Part shown: positions 51,994 through 59,095 of the stretch, one piece after another
How the letters are laid out: each line of letters starts with the position of its first letter
Position numbering within the stretch: the first letter of the stretch is position 1
NCBI RefSeq assembly: GCF_000023145.1
Contig: NC_012704.1
Location: forward strand, 1,860,001-1,924,000
Source of the DNA: Corynebacterium kroppenstedtii DSM 44385
GTDB lineage: Bacteria > Actinomycetota > Actinomycetes > Mycobacteriales > Mycobacteriaceae
Direction of reading: 5' to 3'
DNA: 64,000 nucleotides
The notes under the pieces: model-generated
The model's database searches: none
What the model was told of the DNA's origin: nothing
The model's input: only the letters and a program-made list of their open reading frames with translations
Position numbers and translations under genes: made by a program

Positions 51994-52341
51994 TCATTGG
52001 TTGTGCCGTTCGCAGGTTCTGCAGTAGAGGTAGCCGCCTCGCATGGCTGTGGTGGCGAGGGTGAGTGTGTGGCCTTTCCGGCAGGTGACGTTTCCGGTGT
52101 CTCCCCACTCGCGTCCGGCGACAACCCCGGCAATGGGGAGTTTGGCTTTCTCGTAGGTTTGTAGGTAGGCCTCGCACTGGGCTAGTGCCGGGCACTGGTG
52201 GCAAGCTTGTTTGAGTTTGGTGCGTGCACTGTCGGTGAGTTTGGTGGCTGACCACTCGGGCCGGCCTGCGCAGAGTGTGCGTCGTGTAATAATCGGCGGG
52301 TCAATGGCTGGTAGTGATGGTAGTGTGCGTTGGTTGGTCAT
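51994..52341 (-). CDS. WhiB-like protein with C-terminal zinc ribbon
   Basis: 115 residues. The four WhiB iron-sulfur cysteines are present (Cys in TLCAGRPEW; CHQCPALAQC), with the GVVAGREW turn in place of the GVWGG loop. A second metal site follows that normal WhiB proteins lack: CRKGH ... CRTC (residues about 86-111), a zinc-ribbon-like knuckle. Phage WhiB proteins can alter host transcription through sigma A. Overlaps the preceding WhiB gene by four bases. Confidence 0.82.
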   Translation of the reverse strand: MTNQRTLPSLPAIDPPIITRRTLCAGRPEWSATKLTDSARTKLKQACHQCPALAQCEAYLQTYEKAKLPIAGVVAGREWGDTGNVTCRKGHTLTLATTAMRGGYLYCRTCERHNQ

Positions 52342-52598
52342 AATGCTCCTTTGTAGTAGGTTCGCCCGGCTACCACCCCAAAGATGGGGGCTCCTACTTG
52401 TTCATGGGCTTGTAGGTAGTCTTCGCACTGGTTGAGTGCTGGGCACTGGTGACAGATGGCGATGAAGTCGGGGGCCATGTCCTCCTTGTCGCTGTCGGTG
52501 GTCCACTCTGGGTGATCTTGGCATAGTTTGCGTTTGGTGATGGGGGGCGGAGTGAATCTTGATGGGGTGTGGATGTGGGGAATGCGGTTTGTTGTCAT
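52338..52598 (-). CDS. WhiB-like protein
   Basis: 86 residues with the WhiB cluster cysteines (KLCQDHPEW; CHQCPALNQC) and a GVVAGRTYY turn. ATG 52598 chosen because family similarity begins just after it; the frame continues upstream without Met-rich or coded sense. Overlaps both neighbours by four bases. Tandem with the next WhiB gene, 60% or so similar by eye in the core. Confidence 0.82.
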   Translation of the reverse strand: MTTNRIPHIHTPSRFTPPPITKRKLCQDHPEWTTDSDKEDMAPDFIAICHQCPALNQCEDYLQAHEQVGAPIFGVVAGRTYYKGAL

Positions 52599-52948
52599 TG
52601 TTTGCTCGCCTTGCGTGGGGGTGTGATGTCGAGCCAGACGGGGTGTGGGGTGTGGCCGGGTTTGTGTAGTGCGGGGTCGGTGACGGTGGCTGTGGGGTAC
52701 ACCGTGTGGGTTACTTGCTGGAGTAGCACGTTGGTGAGTACGAGTCGGAGTTTGTCGTCTGTGCTGGCCTCTCTGGGTTGGTAGTGGAGTGTGACGATGC
52801 CGGGTTTGTGGGTGTGGTGGGTGCTGCACCATTTGCGGATATGAGCTTCCAACATTCGGCCTATGATCGTGGCCAATTTCCTGTTTTGTGGTGTGGGTCT
52901 GGGGTCGTGGATGGGTGGGCGTGTGTAGGGGATTTTGATGGTGCTCAT
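52595..52948 (-). CDS. Phage protein of unknown function upstream of WhiB genes
   Basis: 117 residues, not recognised. Basic N-terminus with many Pro, central helix NRKLATIIGRMLEAHIRKWC, then strands GIVTLHYQPRE and TLVLTNVLLQQ. ATG 52948, ribosome site AAGGAG nine bases upstream. Between SSB and the WhiB pair in the early operon. Confidence 0.65.
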   Translation of the reverse strand: MSTIKIPYTRPPIHDPRPTPQNRKLATIIGRMLEAHIRKWCSTHHTHKPGIVTLHYQPREASTDDKLRLVLTNVLLQQVTHTVYPTATVTDPALHKPGHTPHPVWLDITPPRKASKQ

Positions 52949-52976
52949 TGCGGTGTCTCCTTGTTGGGAATGTCTA

Positions 52977-53459
52977 TCAGAAGGGAGGTTCGTCGTCGGT
53001 GTTGAATCCGCCCGCGTTCCAGCCGTCACTAGCGAGGGTGGTGTTATTCCATCCGTTTCCGTTTGACGGGTTGTTGTTTTGGTTTCGGGGCTGCTTAGTG
53101 TTACCCCCGTTCTTGTCACCCGAAAATAGAACACTTGTTCCAACTTCGTCGGCGGTCAGCTCCAACTTCGACCGCTTCTGACCATCCTGCGTCTCCCACC
53201 GGCGCTGCTTCAACACACCAACCGCAACAACACGCTGGCCCTTGTGGAGGGTGGCCACACCCTCGGCGAGTTTCCTCCATGCTGTGCACCCCAGGAAGGT
53301 TGCTTCACCGTCTTCCCACTGGCCGGCCTGCTTATTGTAGACCCGCTGTGAGCTGGCAATAGTGAAGCTCGCGACGGGTTTGCCGTCGTTGGTGTAGCGG
53401 ACTTCAGGGTCGGCAGTCAGTCGGCCGACAATCGTGGTGTGGATAGATGTTTGTGCCAT
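52977..53459 (-). CDS. ssb: Single-stranded DNA-binding protein
   Basis: 160 residues. OB-fold: TTIVGRLTADPEVRYTNDGK, the VASFTIASSQR strand, and CTAWRKLAEGVATLHKGQRV, then an Asn/Gly-rich linker and the acidic tip DDEPPF that recruits partners. Early replication/recombination gene. ATG 53459 has AAAGGAG with seven-base spacing; ATG 53468 lies inside that site. Confidence 0.93.
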   Translation of the reverse strand: MAQTSIHTTIVGRLTADPEVRYTNDGKPVASFTIASSQRVYNKQAGQWEDGEATFLGCTAWRKLAEGVATLHKGQRVVAVGVLKQRRWETQDGQKRSKLELTADEVGTSVLFSGDKNGGNTKQPRNQNNNPSNGNGWNNTTLASDGWNAGGFNTDDEPPF

Positions 53460-53572
53460 GTGGGGCACTCCTTTCGAGAAAATAGGGTTTTAAGACGTTT
53501 GAACCCCCGCGGGTAGGCCAGCTACACCAGCGGTGGCGTGTTCGTGGCTCTGAGGGGCCAATGAGCGCGGAT

Positions 53573-54064
53573 TTAGAGCTTCTTAGGGCTCCACCAGTGG
53601 CCAGGCTCCGCCCGATACGGCGGGGAATTCGTCCGACGCTCGGTCATCTCGGCGATCATGCGGGCAAGCTCCGGGTGGACACGCTGCTGGTACTCGCCCG
53701 GTGTTTCCTCGCGTTGAACAGGGGTTTTGCTGTAGTAGGCTTCGATCTCCGCCTGTGTGATGGGTTGCCCTCCCCGAGCTTTCGCTATCGCAGCCCTCCC
53801 CTCAGGTGACTGCTCCCAGCGTGTTTTAGCTGCTCTAGCTGCCTCGATAATGTCCAGCGGGGTCACCATCCGCTGAGTGATCTTCTCCGTGCAAAAGATC
53901 GTGACCGCCTCAAGCCACAGCCAGTCGGGCAGGTTGTAGCGGCCCACCACCTCCGACCAAGCCTGCACCGTCTTCGTGTCAGGGACGGGAAACCGGTCTT
54001 TCGCCAGGTAGCGGCCCTTTTCGAGGATGTCGAGGGCTAGTTCTTCGGCTTGGTCTTGGTTCAT
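53573..54064 (-). CDS. Replication-associated phage protein
   Basis: 163 residues, helical, with TKTVQAWSEVVGRYNLPDWLWLEAV and MVTPLDIIEAARAAKTRW. No definite family; its place right after a DnaD-like initiator and the ATGA overlap suggest a helicase-loader type partner. 113 bases to SSB include no gene. Confidence 0.6.
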   Translation of the reverse strand: MNQDQAEELALDILEKGRYLAKDRFPVPDTKTVQAWSEVVGRYNLPDWLWLEAVTIFCTEKITQRMVTPLDIIEAARAAKTRWEQSPEGRAAIAKARGGQPITQAEIEAYYSKTPVQREETPGEYQQRVHPELARMIAEMTERRTNSPPYRAEPGHWWSPKKL

Positions 54065-54918
54065 GGTTCGATCTCCTGCTGGTCCAGGACTTCGCCGTCA
54101 ATAATGGTTGCTTGGTTGCGCATTTCTCGTTGTTGTCGCAGCTCACGGCGTACGTCGTCCCACTGCTCGGCTTCGCTCTTTCGTTGAGATACCTGCCTAG
54201 ACGGGGAACGAGACGGGAGCGGTTCGTCATCCCAGCCGCCACGCTCTAGCCAGGTGGTCGGGTGAGGAATGAACTGCTTATCCGGGAGGTTGGGGTCTGC
54301 GGCTAGCCGCCTTGCCCCGTCAATGACGCGTTGAGCATCCCCGGCAGCCTTGATGGCCGCCGTGAACTTGGCGCGAGCTTTCTTCTTGCCGACCTTCCGT
54401 GGGTAGGCATCCCAGAATTCATCGAACCGATCAGACCGGGGTTCACGCTCGCTCGAACCGGAGGTTTGAGCATGATCTTCTTGAGATAACGAAGTTATCT
54501 CTTTAGTTTTCTTGGAATATAGTCTTCTTATGCGTCCGGAATTTCCGGATGCGGGTTTTCCGGATGCGGGTTTTCCGGAACCGGCCAAATCGCCACTTCC
54601 GAATTCCTCGGACACGGGGAAGTAACCTGAAAGCACTTCATAGTCCCAACCTGCAAACCTCCCACTTTCAGCACGTTTCTCAATCCGCCGCATATGGCCA
54701 GACTCGATAAGGTCATTAATAGCCTTAGCGACCGTGTCTTTGTTCATCCCCAGAGCGTGCGCAACCGACGTGGTAGTGATGTTCCACCCGTCCCTGTGTG
54801 ACCGCATGAAGATGTAGACGGCCTTGGCCCTTGTTGGTAGCTCAGTAGATCTTGAGATGCTGTTTGGAATCAGCGTGAAGTCGTCTTCAGGCCCTGGGCC
54901 CTGAAATATTTGCGACAT
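54061..54918 (-). CDS. Phage replication initiator (winged-helix, DnaD-like)
   Basis: 285 residues. N-terminal winged helix (TLIPNSISRSTELPTRAKAVYIF; TTTSVAHALGMNKDTVAKAI), a linker with repeated GKPASGKPASG, and a C-terminal helical domain with WDAYPRKVGKKKARAKF...WLERGGWDDE, typical of phage replisome organisers. The origin is often inside such a gene; an AT-rich stretch with TATCTCTTTAGTTTTC near 54493-54520 and direct repeats CCGGATGCGGGTTTT (54544-54572) are candidate origin iterons. Confidence 0.8.
   Translation of the reverse strand: MSQIFQGPGPEDDFTLIPNSISRSTELPTRAKAVYIFMRSHRDGWNITTTSVAHALGMNKDTVAKAINDLIESGHMRRIEKRAESGRFAGWDYEVLSGYFPVSEEFGSGDLAGSGKPASGKPASGNSGRIRRLYSKKTKEITSLSQEDHAQTSGSSEREPRSDRFDEFWDAYPRKVGKKKARAKFTAAIKAAGDAQRVIDGARRLAADPNLPDKQFIPHPTTWLERGGWDDEPLPSRSPSRQVSQRKSEAEQWDDVRRELRQQREMRNQATIIDGEVLDQQEIEP
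54544..54583. repeat. Tandem 15-16 bp repeats inside the initiator gene, possible origin
   Basis: TTCCGGATGCGGGTTTT occurs twice in a row with a third partial copy before it (TCCGGAATTTCCGG) and CCGGAACCGG after it. They encode the GKPASGKPASGNS linker. Next to an AT-rich tract on the right, the layout resembles lambdoid origins within the initiator gene. Inference only. Confidence 0.45.
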
Positions 54919-55022
54919 TACTTTTCACCTCCTACAGATTTCGCTAGCTGCATCCGGGCGAGCCAATGAGCGCGAAAATCCTCATCACTCAACCCGGCAA
55001 TAAACCCAATCCAAGACTTCAC
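54918..55022 (-). CDS. Small phage protein, 34 residues
   Basis: MKSWIGFIAGLSDEDFRAHW then LARMQLAKSVGGEK. GTG 55022 has a perfect GGAGG five bases upstream, and the TAA stop overlaps the initiator ATG (TAATG). Amphipathic, with a short hydrophobic start. Too short for usual gene finders, but the signals are strong. Unknown role. Confidence 0.6.
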   Translation of the reverse strand: MKSWIGFIAGLSDEDFRAHWLARMQLAKSVGGEK

Positions 55023-55133
55023 AACAACCTCCAAAATCCGCACAATTGTTCGATAAAAAAGAGTGAGGTAGCCACAGCAACTAAACGCACGCAACTACCC
55101 CACCCGAAAAGAAAGTTCACACAACGGGGGTGA

Positions 55134-55475
55134 CTATCCCTCCATGATCGAATACGTCACCCCGCCCGCATCATCCAACACAGCCGGGCGACCCCGATAC
55201 GCCACCGGAACCTCCCCGGGCTCCTGCCAGGTATGAACACTCAACCCAATCTCCGCCGATTCTTTCGGGTGGGCATGGGCCCAGTCATGACAAGCCTTAC
55301 AGATAAACACGAGGTTCGTTACCGTGTGTTCACCGCCACGTGACCTGTACTTACGGTGGTGAAGCTGCTCAGCGCCCCCGGTGCACACCGGAAACACCAT
55401 CGCCTCACACCGGCCAGCAGCACGGTCACCAACAACACGGGCCACCTCAACAGGCATTTTCTTCCGCCTACCCAT
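55134..55475 (-). CDS. HNH endonuclease / Ref-like
   Basis: 113 residues. CEAMVFPVCTGGAEQLHHRK, RGGEHTVTNLVFICKACHDW is a full HNH site with His-His and Cys ligands. ATG 55475 overlaps the previous gene by 8 bases; 9 residues more would be gained from 55502 but without a ribosome site. Early-region HNH proteins may process recombination intermediates. Region 55023-55133 is non-coding. Confidence 0.83.
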   Translation of the reverse strand: MGRRKKMPVEVARVVGDRAAGRCEAMVFPVCTGGAEQLHHRKYRSRGGEHTVTNLVFICKACHDWAHAHPKESAEIGLSVHTWQEPGEVPVAYRGRPAVLDDAGGVTYSIMEG

Positions 55476-55851
55476 CGTGACCCGCCGCCTGATACGCCGC
55501 ATTCACCGACTTCTGCACCGACTGCAACGCCGACAACTTATCCCTATACGAGCGCTGATAATCCACAATCCGCTTATACTTCGCCTCAGCAACACGAGCC
55601 GCCGTCGCAGCGTCATACGAGTTCAACACCGCCTTTTGTTTACGGTCCTCGACAGACCCCGACTCAGAGACAAAATACTCAGCGAACACCTTCTTAAACT
55701 CCAGCTCCGCTAGCTGCCATTGGCTATACGCCTCACTCGCTGGCTCGATACATTGAGCAATCTTCGTTGTCGCTTTACGTATCTCAGACTCAATCTGAAC
55801 CGGATTCAACGGCGCATACTCACTCACCGTCCCCACCGCCTTCCAGCTCAT
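55468..55851 (-). CDS. Helical phage protein of unknown function
   Basis: 127 residues, strongly helical (RKATTKIAQCIEPASEAYSQ; AELEFKKVFAEYFVSESG; RVAEAKYKRIVDYQRSYRDKL), coiled-coil-like. Overlaps the recombinase-like gene start side by 32 bases and the HNH gene by 8. Probably an accessory of the recombination pair. Confidence 0.65.
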   Translation of the reverse strand: MSWKAVGTVSEYAPLNPVQIESEIRKATTKIAQCIEPASEAYSQWQLAELEFKKVFAEYFVSESGSVEDRKQKAVLNSYDAATAARVAEAKYKRIVDYQRSYRDKLSALQSVQKSVNAAYQAAGHDG

Positions 55852-56326
55852 CCGTGCGCTTCTTAAACGCCTGCCACAACGACTGATCAGTCACCTGAGC
55901 AGCCTTCGCGTCCTCCCACAACGCGCGCAAAGCCCCCACATCAGGCACCGACTTCAACCGGGAAACAATCAACCGGCGGTCCTCATCACGCTTCACCTTC
56001 CGCATTTCCTCACGGGTGACACGACGGTTCCCCCCATACCCCAGGTTCGCCAACGCACGCCCAATAGCCGACGTCTCGCACGTCTCCAACGCCGCCGTTT
56101 GCTGAGTCTTACCCGCACCATCAAGCTCAAAAGCGTAGCCGGTCGCATCCGGCATCCCCGTATTCTCAGCATCACGCCACACACTGGCCTTAATAATCCA
56201 GCGTGTTTGACCCGGATCACCCTCATAGGCCAGCTTAGTCAAACAACGGAAATTCGGATAATCCCTCCTAAAACGCAGTATGCGCTCCTCCACGGACTCA
56301 TAGTTATCCAGATTGATCTCGTCCAT
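55820..56326 (-). CDS. Single-strand annealing / recombination protein candidate
   Basis: 168 residues. The sequence KTQQTAALETCETSAIGRALANLGYGG is the signature of phage ssDNA-binding recombination proteins (Erf/Sak-type and similar annealases). RWIIKASVWRDAENTGMPDATGYA precedes it, and an acidic C-terminal end (DELEGGGDGE) resembles that of SSB-like proteins. ATG 56326 overlaps the exonuclease stop (ATGA). Together with the exonuclease it forms a Red-like system. Confidence 0.72.
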   Translation of the reverse strand: MDEINLDNYESVEERILRFRRDYPNFRCLTKLAYEGDPGQTRWIIKASVWRDAENTGMPDATGYAFELDGAGKTQQTAALETCETSAIGRALANLGYGGNRRVTREEMRKVKRDEDRRLIVSRLKSVPDVGALRALWEDAKAAQVTDQSLWQAFKKRTDELEGGGDGE

Positions 56327-57210
56327 TACGCGGCCCCCTTCCACTTCAATGTGACCCGCTGAGAAGGGGCCTTCCCCGGCTTCACAAACCGCTCATACAG
56401 CTCAGGCTCCGCCCTCTTGAACCCGGCGGTATCAAACCGGGACGACCGCTTCGGCGTAGAGAGGGTTACCTGCACCCGATCATCCGAATAGCTGAAATCC
56501 TCGCCGCCCGTGAACTCCCGAATCTCCGCTTTAAGCTCATCCTCCAAAGCCCGGGCCTGTTCTTTCAGCTTGGATAGTTCGCGGACACGATCAGCAAAGA
56601 AATCGGGCAGCGTGGCCTCAACATGGGTGGCCTCAAACTCCCGCTGCTGAGCCAACAGGGCCAACAGCCGATCCTGCATATCCTTATCCGGGCGAATGAT
56701 GAAATAATCAATCCCCCGCGGCTCGAAATCCTCGTGATACTCAAACACAAGAACACACGCCTCAGCACCAGTCACCAACAACTGCCACTGAACCTGCCAC
56801 AAGTAGCGGTCGGGAACATCCTCACGCTTCCACCACATGTTCTTCGTGGTCTTAGCTTCAGCCAGCACCGCCACGGTGCCGTCCTCGTGTGTGCCAACAG
56901 CGTCCGGGGTACAAGCAGCGTCTTCTATCTCTGTTGAGACGTAAAGGTCGGTGCTGTGAACCAGCCTCGAGTCCACATGCTCCCGCGCGTAATTCACCAG
57001 CACCGGCTCACGCTCATGCCCCCACTGCGTATACGAATTGCCGGCAAACGGCTTATTTAACCCTCGCCGATCCCGATACACCCGCTCACGGGCACCAGAA
57101 CCACCAGTCGCCAAGTCAGCCATCATCGTCGCCGTGAAATACTGCTTCCGCGCCTCAAGCCACGATTCTTCAGAATCAAACTCCAATACCTTATATTTCT
57201 TCTCCGCCAT
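56326..57210 (-). CDS. YqaJ-type phage exonuclease
   Basis: 294 residues. YqaJ/lambda-exonuclease fold: SWLEARKQYFTATMMADL, GHEREPVLVNYARE, ACTPDAVGTHEDG with catalytic Asp, LAEAKTTKNMW with the E-x-K pair, and YLWQVQWQLLVTGAE. Processes double-strand ends to give 3' overhangs for the annealing protein. ATG 57210 begins MAEKKYKVLEF and has AGCAATG context; ATG 57234 would extend it by 8 residues. Confidence 0.88.
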   Translation of the reverse strand: MAEKKYKVLEFDSEESWLEARKQYFTATMMADLATGGSGARERVYRDRRGLNKPFAGNSYTQWGHEREPVLVNYAREHVDSRLVHSTDLYVSTEIEDAACTPDAVGTHEDGTVAVLAEAKTTKNMWWKREDVPDRYLWQVQWQLLVTGAEACVLVFEYHEDFEPRGIDYFIIRPDKDMQDRLLALLAQQREFEATHVEATLPDFFADRVRELSKLKEQARALEDELKAEIREFTGGEDFSYSDDRVQVTLSTPKRSSRFDTAGFKRAEPELYERFVKPGKAPSQRVTLKWKGAA

Positions 57211-57212
57211 TG

Positions 57213-57446
57213 CTAGCTCACCGTCCCTAACCAAATCAGATCAACAAACAACACCCCGATAGCCACAACACCGATCAGCGCCCGGCCAAACAACCCCCAC
57301 GACCAGCGAAAACGACCCCGATTATCCTCGTAAGCCTCATTCGCCACATCAATAAACGTCATATCCAGCTCGTCGTCGTAGCGGGATGCGCGTTTCCCGG
57401 CCGGGTGATCCATCATCGACCGCAAAATCTCTTCATCACGAGTCAT
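57213..57446 (-). CDS. Small C-tail membrane protein
   Basis: 77 residues; soluble N-terminus (TRDEEILRSMMDHPAGKRAS), then one transmembrane helix at about 55-75 (GRALIGVVAIGVLFVDLIWL). ATG 57446 overlaps the previous stop. Not recognised; superinfection-exclusion proteins have this build, but there is no direct evidence. Confidence 0.65.
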   Translation of the reverse strand: MTRDEEILRSMMDHPAGKRASRYDDELDMTFIDVANEAYEDNRGRFRWSWGLFGRALIGVVAIGVLFVDLIWLGTVS

Positions 57447-57640
57447 TTCGCCGACCCCCACATCGCGAACCGCTCAACCTCAGCCGCCGGAATCCTCCAC
57501 CGACTACGCGCCACATGCTGCGTAGCCCTCAACTCCCCCGACCGACACAAGGCCAAAACTGTTTCCTTATGCATACGGAGCATGTCTGCGACTTCGGGGA
57601 CCGTATAGATTAATTTGTCCCTCGCCTGTACTGTTTCCAC
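57443..57640 (-). CDS. Excisionase / helix-turn-helix protein
   Basis: 65 residues: a MerR-like helix-turn-helix (YTVPEVADMLRMHKETVLALCRSG) with the wing RWRIPAAEVERFAM, typical of phage excisionase-type DNA-binding proteins. Start GTG 57640 with AAAGGAG at 8 bases. First gene of the early minus-strand operon after a long structured leader. The frame upstream of GTG is not protein-like. Confidence 0.8.
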   Translation of the reverse strand: METVQARDKLIYTVPEVADMLRMHKETVLALCRSGELRATQHVARSRWRIPAAEVERFAMWGSAK

Positions 57641-57670
57641 TGCAGACTCCTTTCCTATTGGTCTGTGGAT

Positions 57671-57717
57671 AGGAGGCCCCGCGCATTGATAGCCAAATCC
57701 ATACTGCGGGGCCTCCT
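57671..57717. repeat. Perfect 12-bp inverted repeat in the early leader
   Basis: AGGAGGCCCCGC (57671-57682) and GCGGGGCCTCCT (57706-57717) with a 23-base loop. The stem is next to the ribosome site of the excisionase gene (57650s). No U-tract on either side, so not an ordinary terminator; could sequester the ribosome-binding region or bind a protein. Confidence 0.65.
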
Positions 57718-57746
57718 TGCACATCAGGGGACACAAAGTCCCCTTG

Positions 57747-57798
57747 TGGGTGGGTGGGGAATCGAACCCCACAGGTGGCCGTAGTGCGTTAACCACCC
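57747..57798 (-). ncRNA. Miniature tRNA-like element 1
   Basis: On the minus strand a full T-arm is visible: TGGGG, loop TTCGATT, CCCCA (57755-57771), flanked by pairing arms GGGTGG (57793-57798) and CCACCC (57748-57753) and a 3' A then CA. The space normally filled by D and anticodon arms is only 21 bases (TTAACGCACTACGGCCACCTG). A hairpin GGGGAC/GTCCCC follows about 10 bases after. It is not a normal tRNA. The second element at 57991 has the same plan and shares GTGGTTA...CTACG. Part of the early leader, transcribed leftward (inference). Confidence 0.5.
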
Positions 57799-57990
57799 CG
57801 CAAACCTTGTTGCACGGGCACCAGCGCCACCCAAAAGTTTTGTTAACACCCCGTGTCGTTACCTCCACTGCGGCCGACGCCAGCAGCAGGTGTAGGAAGG
57901 TCATCGCGATCTAAGAAACACGCTCGCTCCCCGTATCCCACAGGACTATTCACTATCCGATTTTCAAATAACACGGGCCGTCAGGCCTTG

Positions 57991-58031
57991 TGCCCGGACA
58001 CGGAATCGAACCGCGTAGTAACCACTCGGGC
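57991..58031 (-). ncRNA. Miniature tRNA-like element 2
   Basis: Minus strand: arms GCCCG (58027-58031) and CGGGC (57992-57996), T-arm CGCGG, TTCGATT, CCGTG (57999-58015), and 11 bases (AGTGGTTACTA) between, with a 3' A and CAAGG as in element 1. A short GGCC hairpin follows. About 41 bases, far below a real tRNA (70 or more). Ends 13 bases before the ATG of the divergent gene. Confidence 0.5.
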
Positions 58032-58044
58032 TAACATTCGTTTT

Positions 58045-58512
58045 ATGAACATTGAGAACTGGATCGCAGCCGTATCAGCAGCAATCGCATTCGCCTCGTT
58101 CCTCTTGTCACTGTGGAAAGCACACCAAGCAAGCGAATCTGAGCAACAATCTAGAAACTCTGCTGAGCGCGCCACCTCCGCTGCCGAGCAAGCAGCGGAC
58201 TCCCAACAGCGCATCGCGAATGCATTGGAAAAACTTGAATCGAGGTATTCCAACCCGTGGAAAATCAGACACCAAAAGGACGCCATATACCTGCTCATCA
58301 ATGACTCCGATGAAAACGCTGTCGACGTCGAGTTCGCCACCGACTCACCCTCGGACCAGGGGCAGGTCCACGACGTCGGCACTCTCGGCCCCGGCGAGGA
58401 AGTGCAATTCTGGTATGAAGCAGTTATGGGGTGTGATCGCCAGATCGTTGTTCAGTGGCGTCGCCCCTCCGAGACGGAGCCTCGTCAATGGAGGGGTCAT
58501 CTCCCCGCCTGA
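58045..58512 (+). CDS. Membrane-anchored coiled-coil protein of unknown function
   Basis: 155 residues: transmembrane helix at residues 5-25 (WIAAVSAAIAFASFLLSLWK), coiled coil 28-70 (SEQQSRNSAERATSAAEQAA), and a beta-sandwich-like C-terminal domain (IYLLINDSDENAVDVEFATD...VVQWRRPSE). No ribosome site; TAACAT ends 7 bases before ATG 58045, so leaderless transcription is possible. Not recognised; superinfection-immunity proteins of phages can have this layout. Confidence 0.7.
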   Translation: MNIENWIAAVSAAIAFASFLLSLWKAHQASESEQQSRNSAERATSAAEQAADSQQRIANALEKLESRYSNPWKIRHQKDAIYLLINDSDENAVDVEFATDSPSDQGQVHDVGTLGPGEEVQFWYEAVMGCDRQIVVQWRRPSETEPRQWRGHLPA

Positions 58513-58585
58513 ACTCCCATATAGTCACCGCCACCGTGCCTACAGCCGAGATGGCAGCGATAATCGCCGCGATTATTGTGATCAT
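58424..58585 (-). CDS. Small membrane protein, convergent overlap
   Basis: 53 residues: MITIIAAIIAAISAVGTVAV then TIWEFRRGDDPSIDEAPSRR and a charged end. One transmembrane helix and a cytoplasmic-type tail. ATG 58585 has AAGGA five bases upstream. Its 3' half lies antisense to the end of the 58045 gene (89 bases overlap). Same strand as the early operon. Confidence 0.55.
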   Translation of the reverse strand: MITIIAAIIAAISAVGTVAVTIWEFRRGDDPSIDEAPSRRGDATEQRSGDHTP

Positions 58586-58622
58586 TTTTCCTTCTTTCTT
58601 TTTGTGACGTTATTTTCTCTGC

Positions 58623-58640
58623 GGCCCGTCGGCATGGGCC
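58623..58640. repeat. Inverted repeat upstream of the small membrane protein
   Basis: CGGCCC and GGGCCG with an 8-base loop, between the 58585 start and the helix-turn-helix gene at 58728. The surrounding 140 bases (58586-58727) hold no convincing gene; the sequence TGTGACG appears twice. Confidence 0.4.
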
Positions 58641-58727
58641 GTTACGTCAGGTGTGACGAAATAAAACGGCGTAGTTATTCACCCGTTCATGCGGCTTGCC
58701 CACCACACGAACCACAGCGGCCAAGAA

Positions 58728-58916
58728 CTAGACGGCCCTTTCCTCAATCCCGAAGAGTTTGTCTATATGAGACCGGGGGAACACCGTGCGACTCCCACAT
58801 CGGATTGGTCTCAACTCAGGACAGCGCCCTTCCCTCGCCTGCTGATATAGCGTTGTTTTAGGGATGCCACTGATATCCGAAACCTCCGACACTGTGTAAG
58901 CACGGGAAAAAGCCAT
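58728..58916 (-). CDS. Small helix-turn-helix DNA-binding protein
   Basis: 62 residues: YTVSEVSDISGIPKTTLYQQ, then FPRSHIDKLFGI. MerR/excisionase-type fold (HTH_17), second of the phage after 57443. ATG 58916 overlaps the previous stop (TAATG). Candidate Xis or regulator of the early genes. Confidence 0.78.
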   Translation of the reverse strand: MAFSRAYTVSEVSDISGIPKTTLYQQAREGRCPELRPIRCGSRTVFPRSHIDKLFGIEERAV

Positions 58917-59083
58917 TACTCCTCCCTGCCCGCATCTACCTGGTCTAAAATCTCCGCCAACACCGCTTTAGCCACCTTCGGCAGAATCTCGTACTCAATG
59001 AGAATCCCCTCCGGGGCACCATCAATATTGAGATTGATCCCCAACGAATCCGCCTCAATATTGAGCTTCGCAACCTTGCGCAT
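58916..59083 (-). CDS. Small phage protein, 55 residues
   Basis: MRKVAKLNIEADSLGINLNI, then DGAPEGILIEYEILPKVAKA and an acidic end. Alternating strand pattern. ATG 59083 with AGGAG six bases upstream; TAA overlaps the helix-turn-helix start. Unknown function. Confidence 0.65.
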   Translation of the reverse strand: MRKVAKLNIEADSLGINLNIDGAPEGILIEYEILPKVAKAVLAEILDQVDAGREE

Positions 59084-59095
59084 CACTCACTCCTT

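Noticed and set aside
57740..57834. Full-length type II tRNA on the minus strand (GGGTGGC ... CCCACCC)
   Set aside because: Six of seven acceptor pairs and the T-arm form, but no D-arm or anticodon arm can be drawn, so it was kept only as a miniature tRNA-like element.
58600..58727. Short minus-strand frame with a CGSCG motif
   Set aside because: No start codon in a usable place after the preceding stop; looks like chance.
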